From: JAAZLS01 sp964463285
GTDB lineage: Bacteria; Bacillota; Dethiobacteria; DTU022
Reading direction: 5' to 3'
Assembly: GCA_964463285.1 (NCBI GenBank)
Contig: CAYXBB010000001.1
Coordinates: 1-64,000 of the forward strand
Length of the DNA stretch: 64,000 bases
This document shows, in pieces, positions 40,671 to 49,460 of this stretch (its first letter is position 1; the number at the start of each line of letters is the position of its first letter). Made by a program: the position numbers and the translations under genes. The notes beneath the pieces are model-generated. The model saw only the letters and a program-made list of their open reading frames with translations, did not search any database and had not been told where the DNA came from.

Positions 40671-41420
40671 TTATATTCCGGTTCCCCCCATTTGCTCCCT
40701 TTTTAGGCCTGTCAGGCGATAAAGCCGGTCTACCTCAACACCGGTTAATCGCCGGTAGCGCCCTGTTTTTAATCCCTGAACATTTAGTTGGGCAAATTGC
40801 GTTCGTCGAAGTTTGATTACCGGGTGCCCGATGGCGGCACACATATTTTTTACCTGCCTCTTTCGCCCTTCATGAATTGTAATCTCCAGCCAGGAGCGCA
40901 AGGTTCCCTCCCGCTTTTTCAGCTTAATTTTCGCCGGGGCGGTAATATGGTCTTCCAATTTTACACCGTGGCGCAACTTCTGAATTTGCTCCCAGCCGGG
41001 AACCCCCTTCACCAGTACCCGGTATGTTTTGGAAATTTCAAACCGGGGGTGGGTTAACCGGTAGGCCAGTTCCCCATCGTTGGTCACCAGAAGCAGCCCT
41101 TCGCTATCCATATCCAGACGACCTACCGGATAGAGACGGGCCTCCAGGACCGGCGGAAGTAAATCCACCACCGTTTTACGACCGTGGGGATCGGTTACCG
41201 TAGAAAGGTAACCGGCAGGCTTATTTAGCATATAGTACATTTTGGCTTCCGGTTTAGACACCTTTACCCCGTCCACGGTAACTTCATCTGTAGGATTAAG
41301 CCGGGTAAAGGGTTTGGTTATCACGAGTCCGTTTATTTTTACCCTTTTCTCGGCAATAAGTTGTTCGGCTTTGCGACGGGAGGCTATCCCCGCCCGGGCA
41401 AGGAATTTGGTGATGCGCAT
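40671..41420 (-). CDS. rluB: 23S rRNA pseudouridine synthase B-type
   Basis: The 249-residue protein has an S4 RNA-binding domain (RITKFLARAGIASRRKAEQLIAE region, about 2-45) and an RsuA-type pseudouridine synthase domain with the catalytic aspartate in VGRLDMDSEGLLLVTNDGELA. The end domain holds HEGRKRQVKNMCAAIGHPV and LRRTQFAQL. It is most like RluB, which modifies helix 89/90 of 23S rRNA, but RsuA-family substrates are hard to tell apart by sequence. In this group of organisms the gene regularly follows scpA-scpB and spmAB. Confidence 0.93.
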   Translation of the reverse strand: MRITKFLARAGIASRRKAEQLIAEKRVKINGLVITKPFTRLNPTDEVTVDGVKVSKPEAKMYYMLNKPAGYLSTVTDPHGRKTVVDLLPPVLEARLYPVGRLDMDSEGLLLVTNDGELAYRLTHPRFEISKTYRVLVKGVPGWEQIQKLRHGVKLEDHITAPAKIKLKKREGTLRSWLEITIHEGRKRQVKNMCAAIGHPVIKLRRTQFAQLNVQGLKTGRYRRLTGVEVDRLYRLTGLKREQMGGTGI

Positions 41421-41543
41421 CGCAATCGCCCTCCTGAAACCAGTAACTGTATATGAAATAATTATATATCAAAATGGTAAATAAAAACCCGGGGAGATGA
41501 CTTTGTTTGCCTGAAACATAGAGGTTTTTGGGGTACAGGCAAC

Positions 41544-41565
41544 GGGTGGACCGAGTCGTCCACCC
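41544..41565. repeat. REP-like hairpin (8-bp stem, 6-base loop)
   Basis: Stem GGGTGGAC with its exact complement and loop CGAGTC, between rluB and the FAD protein gene. It shares loop core GAGTC and stem ends with the copy at 37127-37148; the two differing stem positions are compensated. On the minus strand the hairpin is preceded by CTAG, similar to the GTAG that marks REP elements. Confidence 0.65.
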
Positions 41566-41597
41566 CTAGGGGATAAGTCTGTAATCTGTCCGGCTTG

Positions 41598-42881
41598 TCA
41601 GGTGTTAAAAATCCCCAACAGGCCTTTTTTTCCCAGACGCAGCTTCAATTCATCGGGATCAATAGAGTAAAGCCTCTTCTGCTGCAGGTTTTTCCAGAGG
41701 GGACCACCGGAAAGAGTGTACATCTCTTGCCGGCCTTCCCGGGTGGAACCTAATTCCCGGGCATAGGCGATCAGTTCTCCGCAGGCGGTTTCCCTGGGTA
41801 GGGTTAACAATTTCCGCCCTTCGATTAAACACCAGGCATTGTAGCCGGCCAGGGTACCGGTAACCATGGCCTCCGTATGACCGACCATTAAACCTGCTCT
41901 TTCTCCGGCGGCAAACAGGTTTAAGAAAGGGGGTACCCTAAGGCCGGCTTGTACTTCAATGGAAGAGGTAAACCGGATAGAGTTACCCGTGCCTCCCCCC
42001 AGAGGGTCCCTGAACACTGCACCCTTAAATCCTTCCAGGCAGCGAAGCTTTTGCAAGTTGTAATAGGGGATCATGATTTTAATGGGCCCGGTATCCAACA
42101 AGATCAGGTTTTCTTCGAATTCCTGCAAAATATACTGCCGGCAGACTTTGGCCTTTAAAAGTGAGTGTCCCGGTTCCCCTGGGCGCAACTCCAGGGGAAC
42201 CGGGACACTCACCACTCCTTTTTCTCTTACCTCCGCCAGTAACCGCCCTTCCAGAGAACCGGGTTCCAATTCGCAGGAGCCGCTGAAAAATCCAGGCTGG
42301 AGGTCATCCCGGGTAATCATTTTCTCCCGGAGTCCTGCCTTGATGGCTATGCTGATCCGGGGTCCGAAGGTGGGGCAACGAAATACACACATACTGCAGC
42401 CGTTTCCGTACCTGCGACAGTTGGCCATGGGGCCCGCGGTGCCACTGGCATCAATAAAGACTTCTCCTTTTACCACGCTGCCGTCTGCCAGCCTCACTGC
42501 CGATATTCTTTTACCGGAAAGCTCCACTTCTACCGCTCTTAGTTCATGCAGGATCTCCACCTGCCATTGTTTAAGCAATGAAGTTACCGCCGGCTCCACT
42601 TTATCTATATCATACAGCCAGGCATGTCGATGCCCGGGAAAATTCAGGTTAACGTGTCGGGAGAGACAATCAGTAAGATCCACCAGCTCCCCGCTACCCA
42701 TCAGCCTGAGCTCTTCGGCGGCTGTAAACCGACCATTGTTACGCATAATCCCGCCTACCAGCCCCGAACCTAACAGGCGATCTGTCCTTTCAATCAAGGT
42801 TACCGACAGCCCTTTCTTGGCGGCTGCCAGCGCCGCCGAGCACCCGGCCCAACCGCCCCCAACTACTATCACTTCACCCAT
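41598..42881 (-). CDS. FAD-dependent oxidoreductase with a cysteine motif
   Basis: The 427-residue protein begins with an FAD-binding VIVVGGGWAGCSAALAAAKKG and ends with a GIDA/HI0933-like FAD site (LNLFAAGERAGLMVGHTEAMVTG). The middle has FIDASGTAGPMANC and then NGCSMCVFRCPTFGPR, a C-x2-C-x3-C cluster that could bind a metal or take part in redox chemistry. The ATG at 42879-42881 is six bases after GGGGGA. Its position next to spmAB is conserved in related spore formers, but no function is known to me. Confidence 0.78.
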   Translation of the reverse strand: MGEVIVVGGGWAGCSAALAAAKKGLSVTLIERTDRLLGSGLVGGIMRNNGRFTAAEELRLMGSGELVDLTDCLSRHVNLNFPGHRHAWLYDIDKVEPAVTSLLKQWQVEILHELRAVEVELSGKRISAVRLADGSVVKGEVFIDASGTAGPMANCRRYGNGCSMCVFRCPTFGPRISIAIKAGLREKMITRDDLQPGFFSGSCELEPGSLEGRLLAEVREKGVVSVPVPLELRPGEPGHSLLKAKVCRQYILQEFEENLILLDTGPIKIMIPYYNLQKLRCLEGFKGAVFRDPLGGGTGNSIRFTSSIEVQAGLRVPPFLNLFAAGERAGLMVGHTEAMVTGTLAGYNAWCLIEGRKLLTLPRETACGELIAYARELGSTREGRQEMYTLSGGPLWKNLQQKRLYSIDPDELKLRLGKKGLLGIFNT

Positions 42882-42933
42882 TTGCAATCCCCCTGCCGGA
42901 AATTTTAACGGTAATGTTGATTTTTCACTGATG

Positions 42934-43470
42934 TCACCTGAATACTGCTGCGCAAATTATTGCAGAAGCAATGAACCCACAAAGATCACCGATCAACCCC
43001 GCCGCCGGGGCATGGCGAGATTTTTGAATCCCTACCGATCCAAAATATACAGTTAACACAAACAAGGTGGTATCGGTGCTCCCCTGCATGGTGGAGGCAA
43101 GCCTGCCCAAATATGAGTCCGGCCCGTCATGTTGAAGTATCTCGGCGGTAATGGCCAGGGCACCGCTCCCGGAAATAGGTCGCATAACCGCCAGCGGAAT
43201 AATTTCCGGGGGCAGGTGGAATTTCACCAGAAAAGGAGAGAGCATATTTATCAGGAGCTCCATGGCCCCGGAATCCCTAAGCAGCCCAATAGCCACCAGC
43301 ATCCCCACCAGGAAAGGTATCAATCGGACTGCCATCCCGAATCCCTCCCGGGCGCCCTCCACAAACACATCAAAAATATTAACCTTGTGATAAAGGGCAA
43401 AGAATATCACCACTGTGAGCAACGCTGGAATAACCCACTGGGATACCAAATTAACCAGTCCGGCAATCAT
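42934..43470 (-). CDS. spmB: Spore maturation protein B
   Basis: SpmA and SpmB are membrane proteins with nucleoside-transporter-like Gate domains needed for full dehydration of the spore core. The 178-residue protein begins MIAGLVNLVSQWVIPALLTV and has LIPFLVGMLVAIGLLRDSG, AVMRPISGSGALAI and GSTDTTLFVLTVYFGSVGI. The ATG at 43468-43470 overlaps the spmA stop by four bases, so the longer upstream reading inside spmA is rejected. Together the pair forms a two-part unit. Confidence 0.95.
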   Translation of the reverse strand: MIAGLVNLVSQWVIPALLTVVIFFALYHKVNIFDVFVEGAREGFGMAVRLIPFLVGMLVAIGLLRDSGAMELLINMLSPFLVKFHLPPEIIPLAVMRPISGSGALAITAEILQHDGPDSYLGRLASTMQGSTDTTLFVLTVYFGSVGIQKSRHAPAAGLIGDLCGFIASAIICAAVFR

Positions 43471-44051
43471 CTGAATTTTCTCCACCGACGGAACAGACGA
43501 TCTGCCAGAAGCGCCATCAGACAAGAACAAGACGAGGCCAGCAGGGTGGTTCCCACTATCTCGGTAGGATTTAATGAACCCGTGGCCGCCCGTAAGCCGA
43601 TCACCGTGGTCGGAAGCAAACTTAAACTGGAGGTATTTATCGCTAAAAATGTGCACATTTCATCCGATGCCACCTCCGAATGCAGATTGAGAGCCTGCAT
43701 CTCTTCCATGGCCTTGATCCCAAAGGGGGTGGCGGCGTTGCCCATTCCCAGCAAATTGGCGCTCATATTCATCAATATAGCATTCATCGCGGGGTGATGG
43801 GGGGGAATGGCCGGAAAAAGCAGGCGGGCCAGGGGGCGAAGAAAAATTTTAATTACCTGTATAAGTCCGGAGCGTTCCACCAGCTTCATTATTCCCAACC
43901 AGAAAGTCATCACGCTGATCAGTCCGATAACCAGGCTTACCGCCTGCTCCGCCGCTGAAAAAATGCCGGGAGTAACTACCGAGATTTTTCCCGTCAGGCC
44001 GGCCACCAATATGCTTATACAGATCATTGCCGCCCAGAGATAGCCGACCAA
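43467..44051 (-). CDS. spmA: Spore maturation protein A
   Basis: The 194-residue partner of SpmB. It begins VGYLWAAMICISILVAGLTG and contains GLISVMTFWLGIMKLVERSGL, AMNAILMNMSANLLGMGNAATPFGIKAMEEMQ and FLAINTSSLSLLPTTVIGLRAATGS. These match SpmA and its nucleoside-recognition domain. It starts 38 bases downstream of a D-alanyl-D-alanine carboxypeptidase (dacB-like); the dacB-spmA-spmB order is that of Bacillus subtilis and supports sigma-E mother-cell expression. Confidence 0.95.
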   Translation of the reverse strand: MVGYLWAAMICISILVAGLTGKISVVTPGIFSAAEQAVSLVIGLISVMTFWLGIMKLVERSGLIQVIKIFLRPLARLLFPAIPPHHPAMNAILMNMSANLLGMGNAATPFGIKAMEEMQALNLHSEVASDEMCTFLAINTSSLSLLPTTVIGLRAATGSLNPTEIVGTTLLASSCSCLMALLADRLFRRWRKFR

Positions 44052-44088
44052 TTTAAAAACACCTTCCCCCCAAAAAAATTATATTCAG

Positions 44089-45216
44089 TTATAGCAGCAG
44101 GTGAACCTGCCGTATAAACCGTTCCCAGGCTGACAATCTCTTAACCTCTTGACCGGCATTTAGTTCCAGCCTCCCCAAAAAATAATCATCCAAATATATT
44201 TCCAACTCGCCCAGTTTCTCTCCGCAGCCAAGCGGAGAACAGTAACTACCGGCCAGTTTCCATTTATATTGCAGCCGTTCTTCTTCTCCTGGAAGCAGGG
44301 GCAGATGCAGATCCTTATTCACTACCACCGGAATATATTCTGGTTTTCCATCGACCACCGGAACCCGTGCCAAAATCTGCCCAGTTGAGAAAATTTTTTT
44401 CCTGGTATAAGTGCGGTAACCATAATCCAGAAGCATCATGACATCTTCCCACATCCGTGGTGCATCAAGAACCACTGCAACCAGCTGCCAGTTGTTTTTG
44501 GTGGCGGAGCCGGCAAGGCAGCGCCCGGCCTTTCTGGTCCATCCGGTTTTAATACCATCTGCTCCGGAATAAAGTTCAAGCAACCGGTTTTGATTGTTTA
44601 AAAACCGCCCTTCCGGGTTGCCCGGCCAGGTAATCACCCGGTGGTCGGTGGAAACGATATTCCGAAACGCCCGGTTATCCAAGGCCTGGCAGGAGATCAG
44701 GGCCAGATCGTAGGCATTGCTGTAATGTTGATCATCGGGAAGACCATGAGGATTTATAAAATGGGTGTTTCTTGCCCCCAGCTGCCTTGCTTTGCAGGTC
44801 ATCAGCAGAGCAAAATTTTCTTCCGTACCGGCCAGATGTTCGGCAATGGCTACCGCAGCATCGTTTCCAGAGCAAAGCATCAAACCGTAAAGCAGTTCCT
44901 CCAGGGTTTTCCTTTCTCCCTGCTCCAACCAGAGGGAGGAGCCTTCGGTGCCGGAGGCCTTTGAGCTAACTATCACCTCTTCCGATTGCTCGCCTAGCTC
45001 CAACGCCAGCAAAGCGGTCATAATTTTAGTTACACTGGCCATAGGCCGAGTCCGATGAGCATCTTTCTCCCATAGCACCCGCCGGGATTCCCGGTCTATG
45101 AGGATGGCAGATTCGGCGCTAATTTCAGTTTCCCAGGCCGGGGTTTTACAGGAGCCGGCCACCCCCAAGACTACCATTAAGAAGAAACAAACCGCACTGG
45201 TAATATATCTACTCAT
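44089..45216 (-). CDS. dacB: D-alanyl-D-alanine carboxypeptidase, DacB-like (spore cortex)
   Basis: A penicillin-binding protein 5-type enzyme that trims pentapeptides in peptidoglycan. The 375-residue protein has an N-terminal export helix (about 5-22), then ASVTKIMT with catalytic S61 and K64, CSGNDAAV with the S-x-N motif, and DGIKTGWT with the K-T-G triad. A beta-rich C-terminal domain and an amphipathic anchoring helix (LSAWERFIRQVHLLL) follow. The position before spmAB points to the spore-cortex paralogue DacB. A second PBP5-type gene, dacF, is at 57349. Confidence 0.93.
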   Translation of the reverse strand: MSRYITSAVCFFLMVVLGVAGSCKTPAWETEISAESAILIDRESRRVLWEKDAHRTRPMASVTKIMTALLALELGEQSEEVIVSSKASGTEGSSLWLEQGERKTLEELLYGLMLCSGNDAAVAIAEHLAGTEENFALLMTCKARQLGARNTHFINPHGLPDDQHYSNAYDLALISCQALDNRAFRNIVSTDHRVITWPGNPEGRFLNNQNRLLELYSGADGIKTGWTRKAGRCLAGSATKNNWQLVAVVLDAPRMWEDVMMLLDYGYRTYTRKKIFSTGQILARVPVVDGKPEYIPVVVNKDLHLPLLPGEEERLQYKWKLAGSYCSPLGCGEKLGELEIYLDDYFLGRLELNAGQEVKRLSAWERFIRQVHLLL

Positions 45217-45363
45217 GCCTAAACCCCTGTGCCGGCCGGTTTAAATTGGTATAATTTATTGTTATTCTGCACCGGAGCTAATTATGAATTATCTCCGGCA
45301 GTTTTCTATCCGGATCTGCAGTATTCTTTCCTACAACCCCTATATTTCTTATACCTAGTAAGC

Positions 45364-45789
45364 CTAGTAAGGTTGTTCGGCGGAGGCTCGCTCCCGTTTG
45401 AACATTCCCTGAATCTGGTTGATCAGCTGGGGAGCCAGATCAATCAGCCGGTCCAGCATGGCATGGTGATGTACCGGCAGCAACCGCACCTGGCCCTGGC
45501 CGACTACCAGGAAAGCAACCGGCTGTACGGATACTCCTCCCCCGCTGCCTCCGCCAAAAGGAAGTTCTTGACCTGAAGAATTTGGCGAGCGTGGGTTGCC
45601 GGCAGCTTCCTCCTGGTTTTCAAATTCAGTGCCTCCGGCAGCAAACCCGAAGGTTACCCGAGAGATGGGGATAATCACATTGCCGTCCGGTGTTTCCACC
45701 GCATCGCCTACAATTTTATTAACATCCACCATCTCTTTTAAATTTTCCATGGCTGTTTTCATCAATCCTTCAATGGGGTGATCTTCCAT
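45364..45789 (-). CDS. ytfJ: GerW/YtfJ family sporulation protein
   Basis: A 141-residue cytosolic spore protein. It begins EDHPIEGLMKTAMENLKEMV and has GDAVETPDGNVIIPISRVTFGFAAGG, then a glycine-rich SGGGVSVQPVAFLVVGQGQVRLLPV and a final helix. This matches GerW (YtfJ), which Bacillus needs for a germinant response. The ATG at 45787-45789 is eight bases after AGGAGG; another ATG six bases earlier overlaps the DUF2953 stop. The pair is usual in Firmicutes. Confidence 0.94.
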   Translation of the reverse strand: MEDHPIEGLMKTAMENLKEMVDVNKIVGDAVETPDGNVIIPISRVTFGFAAGGTEFENQEEAAGNPRSPNSSGQELPFGGGSGGGVSVQPVAFLVVGQGQVRLLPVHHHAMLDRLIDLAPQLINQIQGMFKRERASAEQPY

Positions 45790-45791
45790 GT

Positions 45792-46325
45792 TCATGGCCT
45801 CCTGCCTTTTTTAAATAAAGACCACAATTTTATCCACAACCAGATGGGAGCGGCCAACTCACCCACCCAATCAACTTTTAAACCGGTGTTTTGAAAACCG
45901 GGATTAAGCCTGATTTCGGGCTTCCTTTCGAATCGAAAGCAGCGATACAACAAAGGGAGAACCGCCCCCCCTAACGCCCAGGCCCCCCCGGCAGCTATTC
46001 CGGTGAAAGCGGGGTCTTTTAGGCCAAAATCGATCCGCAGAATAAATTTTTTCCAGATCAGATGTTTCCGGTAAGGCCTGCTTATATTAATAATTTCCTT
46101 TAGCCGATGAAGATTTAGTCCCTGCTCCTGATCATTTTGGGTAGTCGGCATAAAGGGGATCTTCCAGCGCCCCAGGGCCAGATAAGCCTTAAATTGAGCG
46201 TTATTATTTTCCCTAAGGTAATGAATAAATATTCGCTGCGGTAGCAAGTAATAAACCCCCGCAAGAAACAACAGACCCGGCAACAGCCATAAGCCTAAGT
46301 ATAACACCCAATGCCCCCGGTCCAT
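45792..46325 (-). CDS. DUF2953 family membrane protein
   Basis: The 177-residue protein has one hydrophobic helix near the N-terminus (VLYLGLWLLPGLLFLAGVYYLL) and a second around 118-134 (FTGIAAGGAWALGGAVLPLLY), with a C-terminal amphipathic segment (LAAPIWLWIKLW). DUF2953 lies upstream of ytfJ throughout spore-forming Firmicutes but its function is not known. Here it overlaps or abuts ytfJ and is probably expressed with it during sporulation. Confidence 0.85.
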   Translation of the reverse strand: MDRGHWVLYLGLWLLPGLLFLAGVYYLLPQRIFIHYLRENNNAQFKAYLALGRWKIPFMPTTQNDQEQGLNLHRLKEIINISRPYRKHLIWKKFILRIDFGLKDPAFTGIAAGGAWALGGAVLPLLYRCFRFERKPEIRLNPGFQNTGLKVDWVGELAAPIWLWIKLWSLFKKGRRP

Positions 46326-46434
46326 ATAATTTCCTCCTTAAAGCCAAATTTGCTAAAACTTAACCGCCTGGTCTAGCCCGGCGGTTATAATTTGCCCTAA
46401 AATATAAAATTGCAGGTTTTCAGTACCCTGTCAG

Positions 46435-46510
46435 ACTTACGGCCAGGTACCCATCCCCGTGACATGTTTTTCAAACAGTCTGCCGTCTCCGTGACAGAAA
46501 CTTCGTCCCC
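46435..46510. repeat. Degenerate REP-like sequence
   Basis: In the 205-base gap between scpB and DUF2953, CCATCCCCGTGACATG and CGTCTCCGTGACAGAAAC and CGTCCCCGCAAC recur with similar spacing. They resemble weathered forms of the ACCGTCCCC palindromes at 2733 and 57289. Alignment by eye only. Confidence 0.35.
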
Positions 46511-46530
46511 GCAACACATTCCCTCCTCTG

Positions 46531-47040
46531 TCAGTCACCAAGGGGCGGCAGCTCTGAAAGATCATGGAGGGCGAAATATTTTAAAAACTCGGGAGAAGTG
46601 GAATAAATAAGCGGCCTGCCGGGCCCCGGTTTCCGCCCGCTAATCCGAATAAGCTTTCTCCGAAGCAGGTTATCCAACACATGGCCGCATTTTACCCCTC
46701 TGATTGATTCAATCTCTACCCGGATTACCGGTTGCCGGTAAGCGATAATCGCCAGGGTTTCCAGGGCGGCCCGGGAAAGATTGCCGGTGGTGTCATCGGC
46801 AAACAGTTTTTCCAGGTAAGAGGCCAGGTCCGGCAGGGTGCCCATCTGATAGCCCCCGGCAATTTCAAAAATCCTCAGTCCTCTCGACGAGGAGTCCAGT
46901 TCAGCTTTAAGTTCTTTGATTAGATTAACAATCTGTTCTCCAGGAAGAGGGATTATCCGGCTTAGCTGGCTAAGCTTAACCGGTTCCTCATACAAAAACA
47001 GCACGGCTTCAATCAGCGCTTTGGCTTTTACCGGATCCAT
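46531..47040 (-). CDS. scpB: Segregation and condensation protein B
   Basis: ScpB is the winged-helix subunit of the SMC-ScpA-ScpB condensin. The 169-residue protein starts MDPVKAKALIEAVLFLYEEPV and has RGLRIFEIAGGYQMGT, SRAALETLAIIAYRQPV and VIRVEIESIRGVKCGHVLDNLL. The ATG at 47038-47040 has GGGAGG ten bases upstream; a longer reading adds nothing conserved. It overlaps scpA by 32 bases. Confidence 0.95.
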   Translation of the reverse strand: MDPVKAKALIEAVLFLYEEPVKLSQLSRIIPLPGEQIVNLIKELKAELDSSSRGLRIFEIAGGYQMGTLPDLASYLEKLFADDTTGNLSRAALETLAIIAYRQPVIRVEIESIRGVKCGHVLDNLLRRKLIRISGRKPGPGRPLIYSTSPEFLKYFALHDLSELPPLGD

Positions 47041-47806
47041 AGCGGTCTTTCCTCCCATTGCGGCCAGTATACACCAGGATCGTTCCAAACAGGCGATCCT
47101 GAAACAAAATTACTTTCTGCCGGCGGGTCAGCTCCAACAGGGCGATAAGTGTATATATCAACTCTCCTTTTTCAGCAATGAGTGTTTTGAAGGTAACCGG
47201 TCCGCTCTGGTGGCGAAGCCGGCGCAATACCCCCGCAATCTTATCCCTTAAGGAATATCTTTCAGTAGGCAGATAGCCCTGAACCCGGGTGGCAGCCTGT
47301 TCCCGGTAGCGCTGCATAATTTCCTGAAGCGCCTGCGCTCCCTCCCAAAATGTATAGTAGGATTGCTGTTGACGGCTTGTCAGTAACATCTTTTTACCGC
47401 CGGTAGTTCGCAGGAACACCTTCTGCTGATCCGCTTCTTTTTCTTTTAGCCATCCGGCAACTTCCTTGAACCTGCGATATTCCTCCAGGCGGGCAAACAG
47501 CTCCTCCGGTGAGCTGAATTCAAATAACAGTTCCTCTCCTTCTTCTCCTTCCATATCCTCCCGAAGGGAAAACGGCAACAGCAGCTTCGATTTTAGGCGA
47601 AGCAGCGTGGCCGCCATCACCAAAAATTCGCTGGCCAGATCCAAATTGAGGGTTTTCATCGATTGCAGGTAGCTTAAGTACTGGTCGGTAATTTGGGCAA
47701 TGGAAACCGACCAGATGTCAACTTCCGCCTTGGTAATTAAATGAAAAAGGAGATCAAAGGGGCCTTCAAAATCCGGTAACCGGATGGTGCAGCTATACTG
47801 TTCCAT
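47009..47806 (-). CDS. scpA: Segregation and condensation protein A
   Basis: ScpA is the kleisin that closes the SMC ring. The 265-residue protein opens CTIRLPDFEGPFDLLFHLI, the N-terminal kleisin helix, with DIWSVSIAQITDQYLSYL and SEFLVMAATLLRLKSKLLLP. The C-terminal winged helix includes VTFKTLIAEKGELIYTLIALLELTRRQKV, ending around residue 250. The length is normal. It sits 21 bases after trpS and is translationally coupled to scpB. Confidence 0.96.
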   Translation of the reverse strand: MEQYSCTIRLPDFEGPFDLLFHLITKAEVDIWSVSIAQITDQYLSYLQSMKTLNLDLASEFLVMAATLLRLKSKLLLPFSLREDMEGEEGEELLFEFSSPEELFARLEEYRRFKEVAGWLKEKEADQQKVFLRTTGGKKMLLTSRQQQSYYTFWEGAQALQEIMQRYREQAATRVQGYLPTERYSLRDKIAGVLRRLRHQSGPVTFKTLIAEKGELIYTLIALLELTRRQKVILFQDRLFGTILVYTGRNGRKDRYGSGKSQSAD

Positions 47807-47827
47807 GGTATTACCTCAGTAACCTGT

Positions 47828-48808
47828 TTATAGATGCATCGCTTCTCGAACCATTGCCAGGGTTTCCCGGGCTGTTTGGGCGGCTTTCTGATTTCCGGCC
47901 TCCAGGATTTCCTGCAGCAGGCGGGGTCTGCCCTGCCACTGTTGGCGTTTTTCAGCGAACGGCTCCAAAAACGAGCAAAGTCGGTGGGAAAGCGTCCCTT
48001 TGCACTGAACGCAGCCGATGCCCGCCCGCCGGCAATTCTCTTCGATCTCTTGCCAGCCTTCCGGGTTAAATACCTTATGAAATTCATAAACCGGGCATAT
48101 TTCGGGCCTTCCCGGATCCCGGCGCCGGGCTCTTTGGGGATCGGTTAACATTAACCGCACTTTTTGTTTTATCTCCTCCGGAGAGGCGGACAGCACAATA
48201 TAATTTTCGTAGCTTTTACTCATCTTCCGCCCGTCGATACCCGGAACCAGAGGCATGAACCCAAACAGGCTTCGGGGTTCGGGAAATATTTCCCGGTAAA
48301 GGTGGTTAAACCGCCGGGCAATCTCTCTGGTGAATTCTATATGCGGTGCCTGATCCTCCCCTACCGGAACCGCATCTGCCCGGTAGGCCAGGATGTCTGC
48401 CGCCTGCAGCAAGGGGTAACCCAGAAAACCGAAAGTGTTTATCTCTTTTCCTTCCAACTGCTTAAGCTGCTCCTTGAAAGTTGGACAGCGCTCCAACCAG
48501 GAGATAGGGGTGATCATGGCCAGCAGCAGGTATAGCTCGGCATGCTCCAGGACAGCCGATTGCCGAAAGATCACCGATCGCTCCGGGTCCAGCCCGGCAC
48601 TAAGCCAATCCAGTAGCATTTCTTGGATATTTTCAGTTAAGTTCTCAGTTTCCCGGTAACCGGTAGTCAGGGCGTGCCAATCGGCGATAAAATAATAGCA
48701 ACGATATTCCTCCTGTAGCCGTATCCAGTTTTGCAAAACACTGTAGTTTCCCAGGTGCAAGCGACCGCTGGGCCGCATTCCGCTGAGTATAACTTCTTTA
48801 TCATCCAT
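47828..48808 (-). CDS. trpS: Tryptophanyl-tRNA synthetase
   Basis: The 326-residue class I synthetase has the HIGH-like motif GMRPSGRLHLGNY at about 10-22, IADWHALTTGY, LLQAADILAYRADAVPVGEDQ and GRKMSKSYENYI (KMSKS at about 195). It charges tRNA-Trp. The gap to the upstream M50 protease gene is 28 bases, too short for a T-box leader of its own, so it is probably read from an upstream promoter. Confidence 0.96.
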   Translation of the reverse strand: MDDKEVILSGMRPSGRLHLGNYSVLQNWIRLQEEYRCYYFIADWHALTTGYRETENLTENIQEMLLDWLSAGLDPERSVIFRQSAVLEHAELYLLLAMITPISWLERCPTFKEQLKQLEGKEINTFGFLGYPLLQAADILAYRADAVPVGEDQAPHIEFTREIARRFNHLYREIFPEPRSLFGFMPLVPGIDGRKMSKSYENYIVLSASPEEIKQKVRLMLTDPQRARRRDPGRPEICPVYEFHKVFNPEGWQEIEENCRRAGIGCVQCKGTLSHRLCSFLEPFAEKRQQWQGRPRLLQEILEAGNQKAAQTARETLAMVREAMHL

Positions 48809-48836
48809 TGCTGATCACCTCAAATTGATTTACTGT

Positions 48837-49457
48837 CTAAGGTATAAATTGCAACGCCTGGAGCATCAACCGCTTAACTATTTCGGTAACCGGCCAGACA
48901 ATCCTTCCCAAAACGCCTGAAATAAGCAGTCCCACCAGGATTAGCGGAGCATAAGGTTCGATCCGGCGGTAAAGAGCAAGTGCAGATCCCCGGGCTAGGG
49001 TCGACAATATCTTGGAGCCGTCAAGAGGGGGTAAGGGAATAAGATTAAACACCCCCAAAGCAATATTTATGGATACCTGTGTATAAAGCAACAGCCAAAG
49101 GATATCTCCTCCGGAAAAATTCCATCGGCCCACCTTGAGTATCAACAGGCTGGCAAAAGCCAACAAAAAATTTGCCAGGGGGCCGGCAAAAGAAACCCAA
49201 AACATTCCCGAGCGGTAATCACGAAAGTTACGGGGATTTATGGGCACGGGCTTAGCCCAGCCTATTTTGAAGATCAACAGCATTAACGCCCCCAGGGGAT
49301 CCAGGTGCACCAGCGGGTTCAGGCTCAACCGCCCCTGCAACTTGGCGGTGGGATCACCGTAAAGATAGGCTACCCGGGCATGGGCATATTCGTGAACAGT
49401 GATGGCGATCACTAACACCGGAAGAAATATAATCTGCTGTTTCAAATTGCCGACCAC
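48837..49457 (-). CDS. Site-2 protease family membrane metalloprotease (M50)
   Basis: The 206-residue polytopic protein has the zinc motif VHEYAHARVAYLYGD (H-E-x-x-H, about 22-26) and the second conserved region LVHLDPLGALMLL and NLIPLPPLDGSKIL with the metal-binding aspartate. This is the small Rip/YwhC-type zinc protease commonly placed next to trpS and scpA. Its substrate is unknown. Three bases separate it from the CCA-like gene upstream. Confidence 0.92.
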   Translation of the reverse strand: MVGNLKQQIIFLPVLVIAITVHEYAHARVAYLYGDPTAKLQGRLSLNPLVHLDPLGALMLLIFKIGWAKPVPINPRNFRDYRSGMFWVSFAGPLANFLLAFASLLILKVGRWNFSGGDILWLLLYTQVSINIALGVFNLIPLPPLDGSKILSTLARGSALALYRRIEPYAPLILVGLLISGVLGRIVWPVTEIVKRLMLQALQFIP

Positions 49458-49460
49458 CGG

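Noticed and set aside
42073..43056. 327-codon plus-strand frame
   Set aside because: It lies antisense to the FAD protein and spmB, is rich in Ser, Pro and Arg and has no domain; it is the complement of GC-rich coding sequence.
43129..43797. 222-codon plus-strand frame
   Set aside because: Antisense to spmA and spmB with composition of a shadow frame.
48809..48836. T-box leader for trpS
   Set aside because: Only 28 bases separate trpS from the preceding gene, too short for a T-box.
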